A stretch of DNA of 64,000 bases from Emiliania huxleyi CCMP1516. Its lineage: Eukaryota; Haptophyta; Isochrysidales; Noelaerhabdaceae. The stretch spans positions 135,852 through 199,851 of the forward strand of contig NW_005200011.1 of NCBI RefSeq assembly GCF_000372725.1, written 5' to 3'. Shown here piece after piece: positions 1 through 10,109 of the stretch. Both the position numbers and the translations under genes were made by a program. Positions within the stretch are counted from its first letter, which is position 1, and the number at the start of each line of letters is the position of its first letter. The notes beneath the pieces are model-generated. The model saw only the letters and a program-made list of their open reading frames with translations. It was not told where the DNA came from and made no database searches.

Positions 1-645
1 GAGAGCGTTGCACCCGGCATTGAGGCGGCGATGGACGCGCTGCGAGTGAGCAGCGCCGCCTCCGAGTATCTTTGGATCATCGATCCGGTCGACGGCACGA
101 CCAATTTTGTCGCCGGACTGCCCCTCTGCGCGGTGTCGGTCGGTCTCACGCGGCGCGGCGAGCGGCTCGCGGGCGTGGTCTACGATCCGTTCCGCGACGA
201 GCTCTTCAGCGCGTGGAGAGGCGAGGGCGCCACCCTCAACGGTGCGCCGATGCGGGCGAGCGGCTCAGCCTCCCTGAGCGAGGCTGTCCTCTGCGCCTGC
301 GCGCCCCACAACCCGGCGGCGATGCGGCCGGCGCTGCGGTCCATCGAGGCGGTGATGCCCGTCGCCCGCTCGGTCCGCATCCTGGGGTCGGGCGTGCTCA
401 ACTTTGCGTGGGTGGCGTGCGGGCGGCTCGATGCCTACTGGGAGCCCGAGCTGGCGCCCTGGGACTCGGCGGCGGGCACGCTGCTCGTCGAGGAGGCGGG
501 CGGGTGCGTCAGCGACATGGACGGCTCGCCGTATCGCCTTCGCACGCGCGCGGTGCTCGGAAGCGCTCCCGGCGTGCACGTTGAGCTGCAGCGGCTGCTT
601 GAGGGCGCGCTCGCGACGAGGAGCGAGGATCTGGAGGGGGCCTAG
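1..645 (+). CDS. Inositol-monophosphatase-family phosphatase, C-terminal part (5' end outside window)
   Basis: The frame is open to the left edge, so the N-terminus is missing; the last about 215 residues are present and end at the TAG at 643-645. The protein carries the family signature DPVDGTTNF (metal-binding aspartates) and, about 125 residues later, PWDSAAGTLLVEEAGG, the second conserved Asp motif. These define Mg2+-dependent, Li+-sensitive phosphatases of the IMPase/FBPase/CysQ fold, which hydrolyse inositol monophosphate, histidinol phosphate or 3'-phosphoadenosine phosphates. The first Glu-Glu metal motif should lie just left of the window. Sequence alone does not choose among inositol, histidinol or nucleotide substrates. 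No intron is needed in the visible part. Confidence 0.9.
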   Translation, partial: ESVAPGIEAAMDALRVSSAASEYLWIIDPVDGTTNFVAGLPLCAVSVGLTRRGERLAGVVYDPFRDELFSAWRGEGATLNGAPMRASGSASLSEAVLCACAPHNPAAMRPALRSIEAVMPVARSVRILGSGVLNFAWVACGRLDAYWEPELAPWDSAAGTLLVEEAGGCVSDMDGSPYRLRTRAVLGSAPGVHVELQRLLEGALATRSEDLEGA

Positions 646-798
646 AGATGTGAGAGCGGGAGGGAGCATGCATTGTAAATTCGCGGGGCGCGGCACCGGC
701 AGTGCCCAAGCGAGTGCGCTGCGGCCTCGTAATAACGAAAACGCAAACACACACGCGGTCGAGGCCGCACAGTCCGGCTGAGTCCTGAGAGGAATGGG

Positions 799-1266
799 TC
801 AGCCGGTCTCCCGCCTGCGACGAGCGGGTCGGCGAGGCCTTCCAGTGGGCGCGTTCCGCCGGCAGAGCTGCTCTAGCGCCTCCTCGCTGACGGTCACCGA
901 CCCGTCTGCGTCCACGCAAACGTCAACCCTCGCGAGCGCCTTGCCAGCACAAGGCCCTTGCACACACATGCCGTCATCGAGCCGGAAGAGCGCCGCGTGC
1001 CGAGTGCAGATCAGGTGCTCGCTGTTGGGAGCGAGAAAGGTGTCAGGAAACAAGTTGAGCGGACCGCCTGCATGCGGGCAGTGGTTTTCGAAGCAGCGGA
1101 TGCCAGAATTAACGCCCACCACGAACAGATCAAGCCTGTGCGCCTCGCCATCCACACCCAGGCTCAGCGTCTCGCACTCGAGAGACTCGAGGTGAGCCGG
1201 CCGCCGGCTCAGCAGGCGGTGCCTCGGGCGGGTGCACAGGCGCCGGATCATGGAGGAATATCGCAT
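799..1266 (-). CDS. Small Rieske-type [2Fe-2S] protein
   Basis: A 155-residue reading frame whose central part holds CPHAGG and, 17 residues after the motif histidine, CTRH. This is the C-x-H ... C-x2-H ligand set of a Rieske cluster, as in Rieske ferredoxins and the Rieske domains of oxygenases. The second box is followed by FRLDDG, the usual turn after the ligand loop. No catalytic oxygenase domain follows, so it looks like a stand-alone electron carrier or a nitrite-reductase-small-subunit-like protein. The ATG at 1266 was chosen because the frame upstream is low-complexity; the next Met is at 1251. An upstream exon cannot be excluded. Confidence 0.75.
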   Translation of the reverse strand: MRYSSMIRRLCTRPRHRLLSRRPAHLESLECETLSLGVDGEAHRLDLFVVGVNSGIRCFENHCPHAGGPLNLFPDTFLAPNSEHLICTRHAALFRLDDGMCVQGPCAGKALARVDVCVDADGSVTVSEEALEQLCRRNAPTGRPRRPARRRRETG

Positions 1267-1284
1267 GACATATACGTGTCGAGG

Positions 1285-1365
1285 CCGACGGTGGCGGCGG
1301 TGAGGGCGAAGCCGACGGCGGCGACGAGGGCGGGGCCGACGGTGGCGGCGGCGAGGGCGACGTAT
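1285..1365. repeat. Imperfect GGC/GA trinucleotide-rich tract
   Basis: A low-complexity stretch of repeated cgacggtggcggcggcgag-like units lies immediately 5' of the Rieske gene. It generates long spurious open frames on both strands. Confidence 0.6.
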
Positions 1366-1671
1366 TGTGTGGTTCGGCCACAGCCTGGGGTCTGGCTCCC
1401 GGGAAACGTCAGTGACCCAAAAAGAAACCGTGCGCGGATGCTGTATGAATGGTTGGGCAACTAAAACTCTTGAACAGCGCTTCATTCGAATGGCGTTCGC
1501 CTCGGACGGCCTGCCGCCGCCGGCGCACAACGCTGCCGCTGCCGAGGGCGCGGCGCGCGGCCGCGCGCAGCGGCCGATGATGGCCAGAGACCCGGCGTCA
1601 AGCGCCGACTCGACGGCGAGCTCGCGAGCGCGCGCGTCGGCGTCGACGACGCCAAAGGAGGCGACACCATT

Positions 1672-2758
1672 ATGGTGGACGCCACGCACATGGCCGCTGC
1701 GGCGGCCGCCGGCACCGACAGCACGACGAAGCGCCTGCTGCACGTCGCGCTCGCGGCGCGCGACGGCACGCACATCCCTGACATCAAAAACAAGACGGCG
1801 CTCGTCACCGAGATACGCCAACTTGTCGAGAAGACACCAGGCTGCGAGGCGCAGCCGGCGAGCGCGATCAGCGTGCCCATCATCGGCACGTCGCGGGCCG
1901 TCTGCGTCGCCTTCAGCGGCGAGAGCGAGGCACGAGCCTTCCTCGAGCACCACGCCGGCGGTGGCGCCATACAGCTCCCAGCTCCGGATGACATCACCAT
2001 CCACTTCGTCGCTCTCGACGCCTCCGAGTGGGGCAGGCAGGCGGAGGCGCGCGAGCTCAAGGCGGCGACAGAGTCCGACGGCCTCCTCGCCATCCGCAGC
2101 CACGCGCGGCGCCATCAACACGGCCGCCCAGATCGAGCACTTCACTCCTCTGCTCGAGAAGCACTTCGGCAACGTCGTCTCCGTCCAAGAGGGATATCAC
2201 TCCTTCCTCGGCATCAAGTCGGACGAGAAGGACGGCTCCCTCCTGTTCAAGGTCAAGAACGAGAACCTCGTCAGCGACCTCCCGCTCCTGCGCAACGTTT
2301 TCGCGAGCGGCGATGTCGGCGGACCCCTGCGCCTCGACGTGGGGTGCGTCAAGATCCTCGGCAACAAGCTCTGCCCCTCCTGCCGCGCGTTCGGGTCGAC
2401 CAACGCCGACATCGTCCACGGCACGCTGTGCGAGGCGCAGGCTCTCAAGGCTCGGCGCGCTGCAGCGGCCGGCGTCGCCAAGAAGAGGGGCTTCCAGACT
2501 CTCCTCGCCGACAACAAGGTCGAGGTCGCGCGCGCGGCGGGCAAGGTCAAGGCGATCGCGGCGCGCGACGGGCTGGGCTTCTGCACGACCTTCAACCAGA
2601 CCGGCCTCCCCTGCAAGATCAGCGCCCGCTGCCGCCACGCGCCGTGCGTCAACTACGAGGAGCTCCTCGGCACCGCTTTCAAGGGCACCGTCTACGAGCG
2701 GATGCCGAGCGCAGTTAGGCTCGCCTCAACCACCGCTCTGAGTCTGTTGTGGCCTTAA
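1672..2758 (+). CDS. Orphan protein with a CCHC-like cysteine cluster
   Basis: Not recognised. Two coding-looking segments lie in different frames: 1672-2061 and 2132-2758. They join in phase through a 70-nt GC-AG intron (AAG|GC ... CCCAG|ATC), giving a 338-residue protein. The N-terminal half contains an alanine-rich start and a region ending near ALDASEWG. The second half has CPSC, then H-x3-C (a C-x2-C-x11-H-x3-C spacing), a basic helical stretch, and a second cysteine group (FCTTFNQTGLPCK, CRHAPC). This could be a small zinc-binding fold. The frame is open upstream of 1672 back to 1465 without an ATG, so an upstream exon is possible. No domain assignment is offered. Confidence 0.5.
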
Positions 2759-3157
2759 GTCTGTGCAGGCAGGTTGTGAGGGACACGATCCCTGCGTCAA
2801 CATGATTAACTGACGGGTATGCATTGCCCATCCAGGGCTATCATCTGGACCTATCAACAGGCGCATCGCTCAAACGCGCGCCTGCCGGGGCGGGGCGGTC
2901 AGGCCCTCCAAATTCCGGGCCGGAGCGTAGCGGAGTAATCTGCCCGTATTTCTTATCTCCCCGTATCTCCCGGTATCTCCGGCATCTCCCAGTATACCGC
3001 CATGTCCCGCCATATCCTCCCAAATCCCGCCGCGGAAAAAAATTATACACCGGCAAAAAAATTAACGCGCCCAGGATGGGCAAGGGGCAGCTCGCCACCA
3101 TCGGAGGACGCCATCGCGTGAGCTGAATTCCATCGCGCGAGCTGAATTTGGCGCATA
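2759..3157. other. Intergenic spacer with short degenerate repeats
   Basis: About 400 bp without a gene. It holds a run of related units around tatctccc/tcccgccat (about 2945-3035) and two copies of catcgcg(t/c)gagctgaatt at about 3112-3149, just before the next start codon. Confidence 0.5.
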
Positions 3158-5202
3158 ATGATCGCCTTAACCGCCATCGCGGCGGCCGCCTCCTTTGGCC
3201 GCCCTCGACTGCTACCGCATGCGGCTCGGGCGTGCGTGGCGAGGCACCGCGCTGCGGCGATGGAGGAGGCGGCGGCAGACTGGAGCTTCTTGGACGCAGC
3301 ATACCTGATCACGTGCCCTGACGACGACGGGAGCAACCCGAGGCTAGACCGCGTACTGCCGCTGCTGCGCCAGGTCGGGCTGGGAGACCTGGTCGAGGTT
3401 CGCAGCTTTGAGCGCGACGACGCTGACCGAATCCGCGGCTGCTACTCGAGCCACATCTCGGTGCTGCAGGAGGCGCAGCGGCGGGTGGAGGGGAAGCGGG
3501 AGTGCAATATCCTCGTGCTCGAGGACAACATCGACGTCTCGCCGCGCCTCTCGAGCGACACGCTCGCCGCAGTCCGCGAGTACGTCACGGACCCCGCTGC
3601 CGGTGAGCCGCGGTCTCGCTGCGTCTCACTGCGCTGCATCCCTCCCCGCCGCTCACCGCCGCCCCCCCCCCCGCCGCCAAGGCCCTCGCGACATGGTGCA
3701 CCTGGCCTACATCATGTACGTGCCGGGGCTGCGGGTGCAGCGAGCCGCCACCGCCAAGGCGACGGTGAGGAGCCTCGTGCAGCCCTTCTCGGAGCCTCCC
3801 TGCAGGTGGAGCGAACGAGCGGCGCGAGGGAGCGGATCGTGCGGCTGCTGTGCACGCCCGACTCCGTGCTCGGTACCACCGCCTACCTCGTGACTCGCTC
3901 CGGCCTCGACGCGCTGCTGGCGGAGCACGCGCGGCACGGTGAGGGCACGGTGACGGAGGAGGGAGGGGGAGCTAGAGACGGAGGGCAGCTACAGGGAAAG
4001 TACAGGGAGGAGGAGGGAATGAGAGGAGGAGGACGGGCGGGAGAGAGAAGGGGCCCCTCACACTACGCCTCTGTGCCAGCCCTCCCTTAAAGCCCTTTTT
4101 CCAAGCGGGGGGGGCAATATTTTCCTTTACGGCGGGCTATTCGCGGGGGGGCCCCTTCCCCAAGGGGAGGGCGCCCCCCCCCCCGCGGCAACGGTTTCGG
4201 GGGGGGGAAGCTTTTTTTATTCCCCCCCCCCCCCCCCCCCCGCCCGCCCGCCCGCCCGCCCGCCCGCCCGCCCGCCCGCCCGTCTGCAGGCGCGCCTCTT
4301 CCCAGAGAGCCGCTATGCCGCCTCGCCGATGCCCTTCCACCGCGCAGCGGGCGAGATCTAGCCGGAGATCTAGCCGAGATCTAGCCGAGATCTAGCCGAG
4401 ATCTAGCCGAGATCTAGCCAATGCCCTTCCACCGCGCAGCGGACGCCGAGTCGGCTCGTCTGCGCCGGTGCGAGAGACGCGCTAGCTCGCCAGGTCGGGC
4501 CGTGAAGCATAGGCGCTTGGCTCGCTCGCCGCCGCCCTCTCTCGGGAAGGTGCTCGGAAGGTTCGCCGCAAGCCGCTGTAGGCATCAAGTCGCTGGTCAA
4601 CGCCCAGCTCGACAACTTGCGGGCGATCCTCTTCCTGCCGACCTTCTACACGGCGTGGGAGCGGTTGCTCGTCGGGTCGGGGCTCAGCACGAGTGTGCTC
4701 TTCCCCGCCCTCGTCGGCTCCTTCGCCGTCACCGCCGTCGCCTCCACCGGCAGCCTCGTCTCGGTGCGTGCGAGCAGCGGGGCCTTGCAGGGGGGGGGAG
4801 GGAGGAGGAGGGGGAGGAGGGGGAGGGGGCGCCCGACCCTCTAACGTTGCACACTGCCCCGCCCGCCCCCCTCCCGCAGGCGCTGCTCGCTGAGGCGCGC
4901 GGCGAGGACGTCAATTTGCTGCTGCCTGCCGCCAGCGCTCTCATCGCCATCCCTTCGCTGATCGTCATCTTTTACGGTGCAAGAGCCCCCACCCCACCCG
5001 AACCGCGCACACCCGCACACCTCCGAGTCGAGACGCCATGCACACACACCTCCACTCCCCCATCGAAAAGACAACACGCGGACGCGCTCGCGCGCGCGAC
5101 CTGGACGCCCCCACGCCCGCTCTCGCGGCAGGACTCGCGCTCGCGCCAAAGCCGCAGACCGCCGCCGCGCCGCGCGAGTCGCTCTCGGAGGGGAGACCAT
5201 GA
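3158..5202 (+). CDS. GT25-like glycosyltransferase with C-terminal membrane helices
   Basis: Exon 1 (3158-3602) encodes a hydrophobic leader, then LITCPDDDG, CYSSHISVLQEA and ILVLEDNIDV, matching the GT25 pattern (R-C..SH...-EA and VLEDD). Exon 2 (3682-3764) holds MVHLAYIMYVPGLRV and exon 3 (3806-3938) TAYLVTRSGLDALL. Exon 4 (4290-4350) reads RLFPESRYAASPMPFHRA. Exons 5-7 (4582-4763, 4880-4976, 5132-5202) are in phase and encode two hydrophobic helices before the TGA. Exon 3 ends in phase 1 but exon 4 begins in phase 0, so an exon is missing, probably in the damaged tract at 4085-4289. The likely role is Golgi/ER sugar transfer. The assignment of exons 4-7 to this gene rests on phase and position. 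Confidence 0.6.
4085..4289. other. Homopolymer-expanded tract, probably poor consensus
   Basis: Runs of G, C and T (such as ggggggggc, ccccccccccc, cttttttta) are followed by about ten cgcc units. The texture differs from the rest of the window and resembles homopolymer miscalls over real sequence. It sits where the GT25-like gene needs another exon. Confidence 0.5.
4329..4442. repeat. Exon-end echo around a 12-bp tandem repeat
   Basis: The 22-bp end of the predicted exon 4 (atgcccttccaccgcgcagc plus gg, 4329-4350) recurs at 4421-4442. Between the two copies lie about six units of gagatctagccg. Everything after 4350 is predicted intron, so the second copy is a non-coding echo of the exon end. 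Confidence 0.8.
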
Positions 5203-5433
5203 GGAGGCAGCGGGCGGCGGCTGTGAGTCTCTGCTCGTCTCTCGAAACTCCGCCTGCGGAGGCTGCCAGACACCGTCTTGAGTGTCTCTGCGCCGTCGAT
5301 TTCGACAGTACACACTCCTGACCGGCCCTCGCGGGTTGCCGAGGCGCGAGAGGGAGGGCCATACCCCGGAATCGGAGCGCCTCCGCGTCTGTCGTCTTTC
5401 GCGTTACGCGTACTCTAGTACACCCGCGGCTAT

Positions 5434-5842
5434 CTACTCCTCTCTCGACAGCGAGAAATTCGAGACCCTCACACACACCACCACGGTCGTCGCTCGTGGA
5501 GGATCATGTTCTCGCTGTGTGTTGCGTGTTTGTTGCCGCGTGCATGGATGAGGATGTTCCTCTTTCGGGGAGGCTGCTTGACCGCCTTACCTTGTGCACC
5601 CGTGCAGACTCCTCTCGTCGTCGGCACTCGTCCTCGTACGCTTTCGCCACCCGCCGCGCTGTCTCCGATGCCATCTTGATGGCCTTTGCCGCCCCTTTGA
5701 GCGGAGTCACCAGCCGGCCGTCTGCGCCACGAGCGCCGCCCTCCTGCAGCCAGGCGAGGCGGTCGGCGAGCCATTGCTCGCGTTCGGCGAGGACATCGGG
5801 TGGCTCGTCCACGAGGGACAGCCGGCGCTCGACGTCGGTCAT
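5434..5842 (-). CDS. Small hypothetical protein, two exons
   Basis: Exon 1 (5842-5591) encodes 84 residues, mostly charged helix (AEREQWLADRLAWLQEGG, AAKAIKMASETARRVAKAYE). It ends at a strong donor, AAG|GTAAGG. A matching acceptor (cacacag) gives exon 2 at 5514-5434, in phase and ending in TAG, for about 110 residues. No family was recognised. The support is the helical coding-like composition and the consensus donor. The gene is convergent with the GT25-like gene and divergent from the SNF2 gene. Confidence 0.45.
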
Positions 5843-6129
5843 GCCTGCCAGCCAGCCAAGCCGTATCGTCCGGAAATCGTCCTATCACGCGCTGCCGCAG
5901 TAAGTTGCGAGCCCCCTCCCCCCTCCCCGGGGGGCTTCATCACACCACGCACGCACTGGCCTGCAGATGGAAGCAAAATAAAGAAAAAGCTCCGAATTCT
6001 CCCGCGCACGGATATCGAGTCGGATATCCCGCTTTTCGGAGCGCGGCCATACCAACGTGCATTGTCCTCGTTCAGCCGTCACGCTCGCTCTGCAGTCAGC
6101 CGGCTCACCTCTGTGAGCACCCCTGGTGC
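5843..6129. promoter_or_regulatory. Short divergent spacer
   Basis: These 287 bp separate the start of the small minus-strand gene from the chosen start of the SNF2 gene, so both promoters should be here or overlap. No TATA box was seen. The assignment depends on the two chosen start codons. Confidence 0.3.
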
Positions 6130-9100
6130 ATGCAGACGCCGGAGCACCTCGAGGACGGGGACGTCGTGATCACCGAGGTCATCACCGCTGCCGAGCGGCA
6201 GCGGCTCGCGGCGCAGAACGCCATCGTTGTGGAGGATGGCGCCGAGTCGCCTCACACACAGCCAACAAACGCCCCCCCAGCCAAGAGGCGGCGGATCGGC
6301 GTACCCGAGAGTCCAGGTGCGCATGAAGAAGATGACTACGACGACCCAGACGTTGCCTCCGAGAGCGAGCAGCGGTTCCAGGCGGAGGCCGCCTTCGAGC
6401 TCTCTGTCTTCCCCGACGCTGCCGGATTTCCCGCCGGCTGTACTGTGGTGGTGCCAACGGCGGCGGGCGGCGCCGTCACCCTCGAGGAGGAGCTCCCGCT
6501 GACAGCAGAGGAGATTGACGAGGGCAAGGCGGAGACCCTCCCAGCGCAAGGCAGACTCGTTGACCGTGACACGTTTGCCTCTCGGTACGTGCCGCGGCTG
6601 CCACGCCTCCGCCTTGCTGCCGGCGCCCTCGCCCGCATGCCCGCGAGCCTCATCCTGCGGGTGGAGATGCGGCCGGTCATCGAGAGCAGCGGCCGCCGCT
6701 CCGACGCCGTCCTTCTCCGTGTCGAGGCGACCCTCTCTCGCTCAATCCTAGCATCCGGCGATATGCGCGTCGGACGCCAAGGCGCGGAGGGTGTCGTCGC
6801 CGCTTGCCTCGAGGCGCGCAAGCACGCGGGGCTGCCGACGGCTGCCGCGTTGGCCAAGGCGTCGCGAGGCATCCACCTGCCTCCTCGAGCAGAGAGGAAT
6901 GGCCGCGCCTCCCTCCGTTCGCTGCGAGGCATGCTCGACGCGCTGGAGACAGAGGGGACCGCCGCGCCTGTCGCTTCGCCCCCCATCGGACTTCCTGACG
7001 GCCTCGCCCTCTCCGAGTACCAGAGCGAGTCTCTCTCCATCATGCTCGCGCGCGAGCGCTCCGCATACGGCCTCGAGGACCTGCTGCAGACGCAGCTGGG
7101 CAGCGGCGTGGTCGTGACGCAGCTGCCGGGAGGTGGCGTCACCTTCTCCGACTCGCCGCCGCTGCGCCACCGCGGTGGCATCCTCGCTGAAGAGATGGGG
7201 ATGGGCAAGACGGTTGAGACGCTCGCCCTAATCCTCTCCAACCCGGCTCCAGCGGCGTGGGGCGCCGGCGGCGCTCGCCGGCGGCCCGAGACGCTCGTGA
7301 TCGTGCCAAAGGTGCTGGTGGGGCAGTGGAAGTTGGAGGTGGCGCTCAAGGCGCCGGGGCTGGGCTGCATCGAGTGGGCCGCCTTCAGGGCCTCTGGCGG
7401 CGGCAGGCCCACGGCGAGCGAGTCGGGTGGGCGGCGCGAGATTGCGCGCGTCGTGCTCGCCGCATACTCGGAGGCGGGCGAGGTGGCCGGGCTGCAGCAC
7501 GAGTGGTGGCGTGTGGTGTGCGATGAGCCTCACCAAGTGCTCACCGCACGGCCTCGCGCGGGGCGCATCGATGCAGCGGCAGAGGTGGGGTCGTGCGCGC
7601 GCATCCAGGCTGGCCGGCGCTGGTGCCTGACGGGCACGCCATTCACAAACTCGTTCTTCGATGTCTTTGGACAGCTCGTCTTTCTCGGCCTGATCGGCCA
7701 CGACGACACTGGCCGTGCGGGGACGGTGGGCGTGCTGCCCGCGCTCCACTTCCGCAACGAGCTCGACGGCGGTGGGAGGTACCAGGCGATGGTCAACGAC
7801 TCGGCCGAGGCGATCGTGTCGCTGCTCAAGCCGCTCCTCGTGCGTCACACGCAGGGGCAGAGGCGCAATGGCACCGCGCTGCTCTCGCTCAAGCCTCTCT
7901 CGCATGCCCTCGTCCTCGTCGCTCCGACCGAGGCCGAGCGCGAGCTCTATGCCGCCGCGCGCGACGAGGGGGCGGCCGTCGATGCGAGGCTGCATGCGCA
8001 CGCGCACTCTCTGCGGCCGATGCTCGAGGTGTGCGCGGGCCTGCACGGCGCGACGGGGGCAAAGGCGGCAAAGGCCCGCGAGGCCGGCCTCGCGCTTTCT
8101 TCCGCCTCAAACCTCGCCAAGGTGGCGCGGCGGGTCGTGCCACTCCTTCCCGGTCGTGACGACTTCACCGCCAGCGCAAAGATTGTGCCGGAAGAGCTGC
8201 TCTCCGAGTGGCAGAGCTCCTTCAACGTCGAGGGGCTCTCGGCGGAGCTCTCCTGTGCCGTCTGCTTTGGCAGGATCAGCCGCCCCGCCGCTCCAAGCAG
8301 CTGCGGTCACCTCATGTGCCTCGGCTGTGCCGAGGAGCTGGTGGCGGCGGGCGACCTCACGCCGCGCATGGGGCAGGGCGTCAGGATCTCCGGCCACAGC
8401 GCCTTTCCTCCCGGCTGCACCTCCCGCGACATCCACGCTGCGAGGGCCGCAAAGGCGCGCGCGAAGGAGACGCTCATAGACACGGTGCACGCGGCGCTGC
8501 AAGGGCATGTGCCTCGCGCCGACATCCGCGTCGAGGTGCACGCGTTTATGCAGGGCGAGGCCCGCGCGGAGGGCGAGGCTGCGGCCACCGGGACCGGCGC
8601 CCTTGGCCAATGCTGGGCCTATCTGCATCTCGCTTCGTTTGAGCTCGAGACGAGCGCAGCAAAGGAGCTCGACGACAAGCACGTGTTTGCAGAGCAGGGC
8701 GCGCGCGCCAAAGTGACAGCTGGCCGCTACTACCAGCAGCACCGCACCTGCCCCTGCCCTGTGCGGGGCTGCGGCCGCCGCTTCGCCGTCGACGAGCTTC
8801 TCGACGTGCGAGCCGACGTCGTGGAGCACGCGCCGGGGCAGCGCTGGCGCCCAATCGTGCGCGAGTTCGTCGCCGCCGCTGCAGTGCGAGAGCGCAAGGC
8901 GCGCCGCGTGGCCTCAAAGGCTGCTGCGGCACGGGTCGCGCTCGAGCGATCCTCCGCAGCGCTAGCGCAGGCAGCTGCAGTTGGGGAAGCGCCAGTGGCT
9001 GAGGTTGAGCTGACAGCACCAGCGGCAGTGGCAGCGGCGGCGCCTGCTGCCACCGCAGCTGATGTCGCCGCGCCGCCCGCGCCCCTGACGCCGCCACCAC

Positions 9101-10109
9101 AAGCGCTGGTCTTCCCTCGCCCGGCTTGGTCGTTTGCGGAGTTGCGCCGTCGGGCAGAGGCAAGCATGATGGCGGCAGCAGAGGCGGCGGCGGCAGAGGC
9201 AGCGGCGGCGGCAGAGGCAGCGGCGGCAGAGGCGGCGGCAGCAGAGGCGGCGGCAGCAGAGGCGGCGGCAGCAGAGGCGGCGGCGGCAGAGGCAGCGGCG
9301 GCAGAGGCGGCGGCGGCAGAGGCGGCGGCGGCTGGGTTGGAGCGGGCTGAGACGGAGTCACCGGAGGCACCGGCTGCGGCGCTTGCGGGGGGTGCTGCCG
9401 GAGGCAGCCTTACCACCGCCGTCGCCGATGAAAGCGCTGAGACCCCGGGGGAGTCGTCGAGCGGCGCCGCTAGCAAGCTGGGGGCGGTGGCGGCTGTCGT
9501 TGCTGATGTGGCGGCGCGCAACGAGAAGTGCGTCTCGTTTATGTGTACACAACGTCCTCGGCGTGACGTGATTGAGCCAGGGCTTGCCTCCATTGCTGTA
9601 GGTGCATCGTATTTGTCGACCACAACCTCCTCGTTGATGACGTGCTGGCCACCATCCGCGCCACTCCGCGCGCGCCGCGCGCCGCCGACATGCTGAAGGC
9701 GATGGATCTCAACGCGAACACCAAGCGCTCGAAGCGGGAGGCGGCGGTGCGGGCGCTCGAGAAGCCGGCGGCCGGCGGGGGCATCGACTGCCTCGTCCTC
9801 ACGCTGCGCGCCGGCGCGGTCGGACTAAATCTCTCTTGCGCCAACCACGTGGTGTTTGCTGCGCCTTGCCTCGAGACGTCGGTGCGCAAGCAGGCAATCG
9901 GGCGGTGCCATCGCATGGGCCAGACGCGGCCCGTGACGGTGACCACGCTCGCCATGGCCGGTACGCTGGAGGAGGCCGCGGTCTCGCTCCTGCACGACGA
10001 CCACCCCGCGAGGACGATCAACCGCGACCTCGTCACCGACCAAGACACGCTCCGGCTGGCTGCTCTCGTCGACGCGGTGTGGGGACGGCGCGGCGAGGCG
10101 CGGGCGTGA
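6130..10109 (+). CDS. RAD5/SHPRH-type SNF2 ATPase with internal RING finger
   Basis: About 1301 residues. Lobe 1 carries the Walker A motif AEEMGMGKT (about aa 354), motif II CDEPH (about 464) and motif III CLTGTPFTNS (about 499). A C3HC4-type RING follows (CAVCFGRISRP, SCGHLMCLGC, later CPCPVRGCGRRF). Next come an Ala-rich linker with repeated EAAAA units (9175-9340) and lobe 2 with IVFVDHN, GAVGLNL and motif VI IGRCHRMGQT. A 74-nt intron (9528-9601, AA|GT...TAG|G) joins the lobes in frame as EKCIVFVDHN. A RING between the lobes is typical of Rad5/HLTF/SHPRH proteins, which remodel stalled forks and act as ubiquitin ligases. Motif II is DEPH where DEAH/DEGH is usual. The ATG at 6130 is chosen because the upstream frame lacks coding character. 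Confidence 0.88.

Noticed and set aside
1267-2172. Upstream extension of the Rieske minus-strand frame
   Set aside because: The extension is His/Arg/Pro low-complexity sequence overlapping the plus-strand orphan gene; the Rieske domain is complete without it.
8546-9623. Long minus-strand frames (Pro-rich, Ala-rich)
   Set aside because: Antisense reading of the gcggcagag repeat and RING-to-lobe-2 linker of the SNF2 gene.
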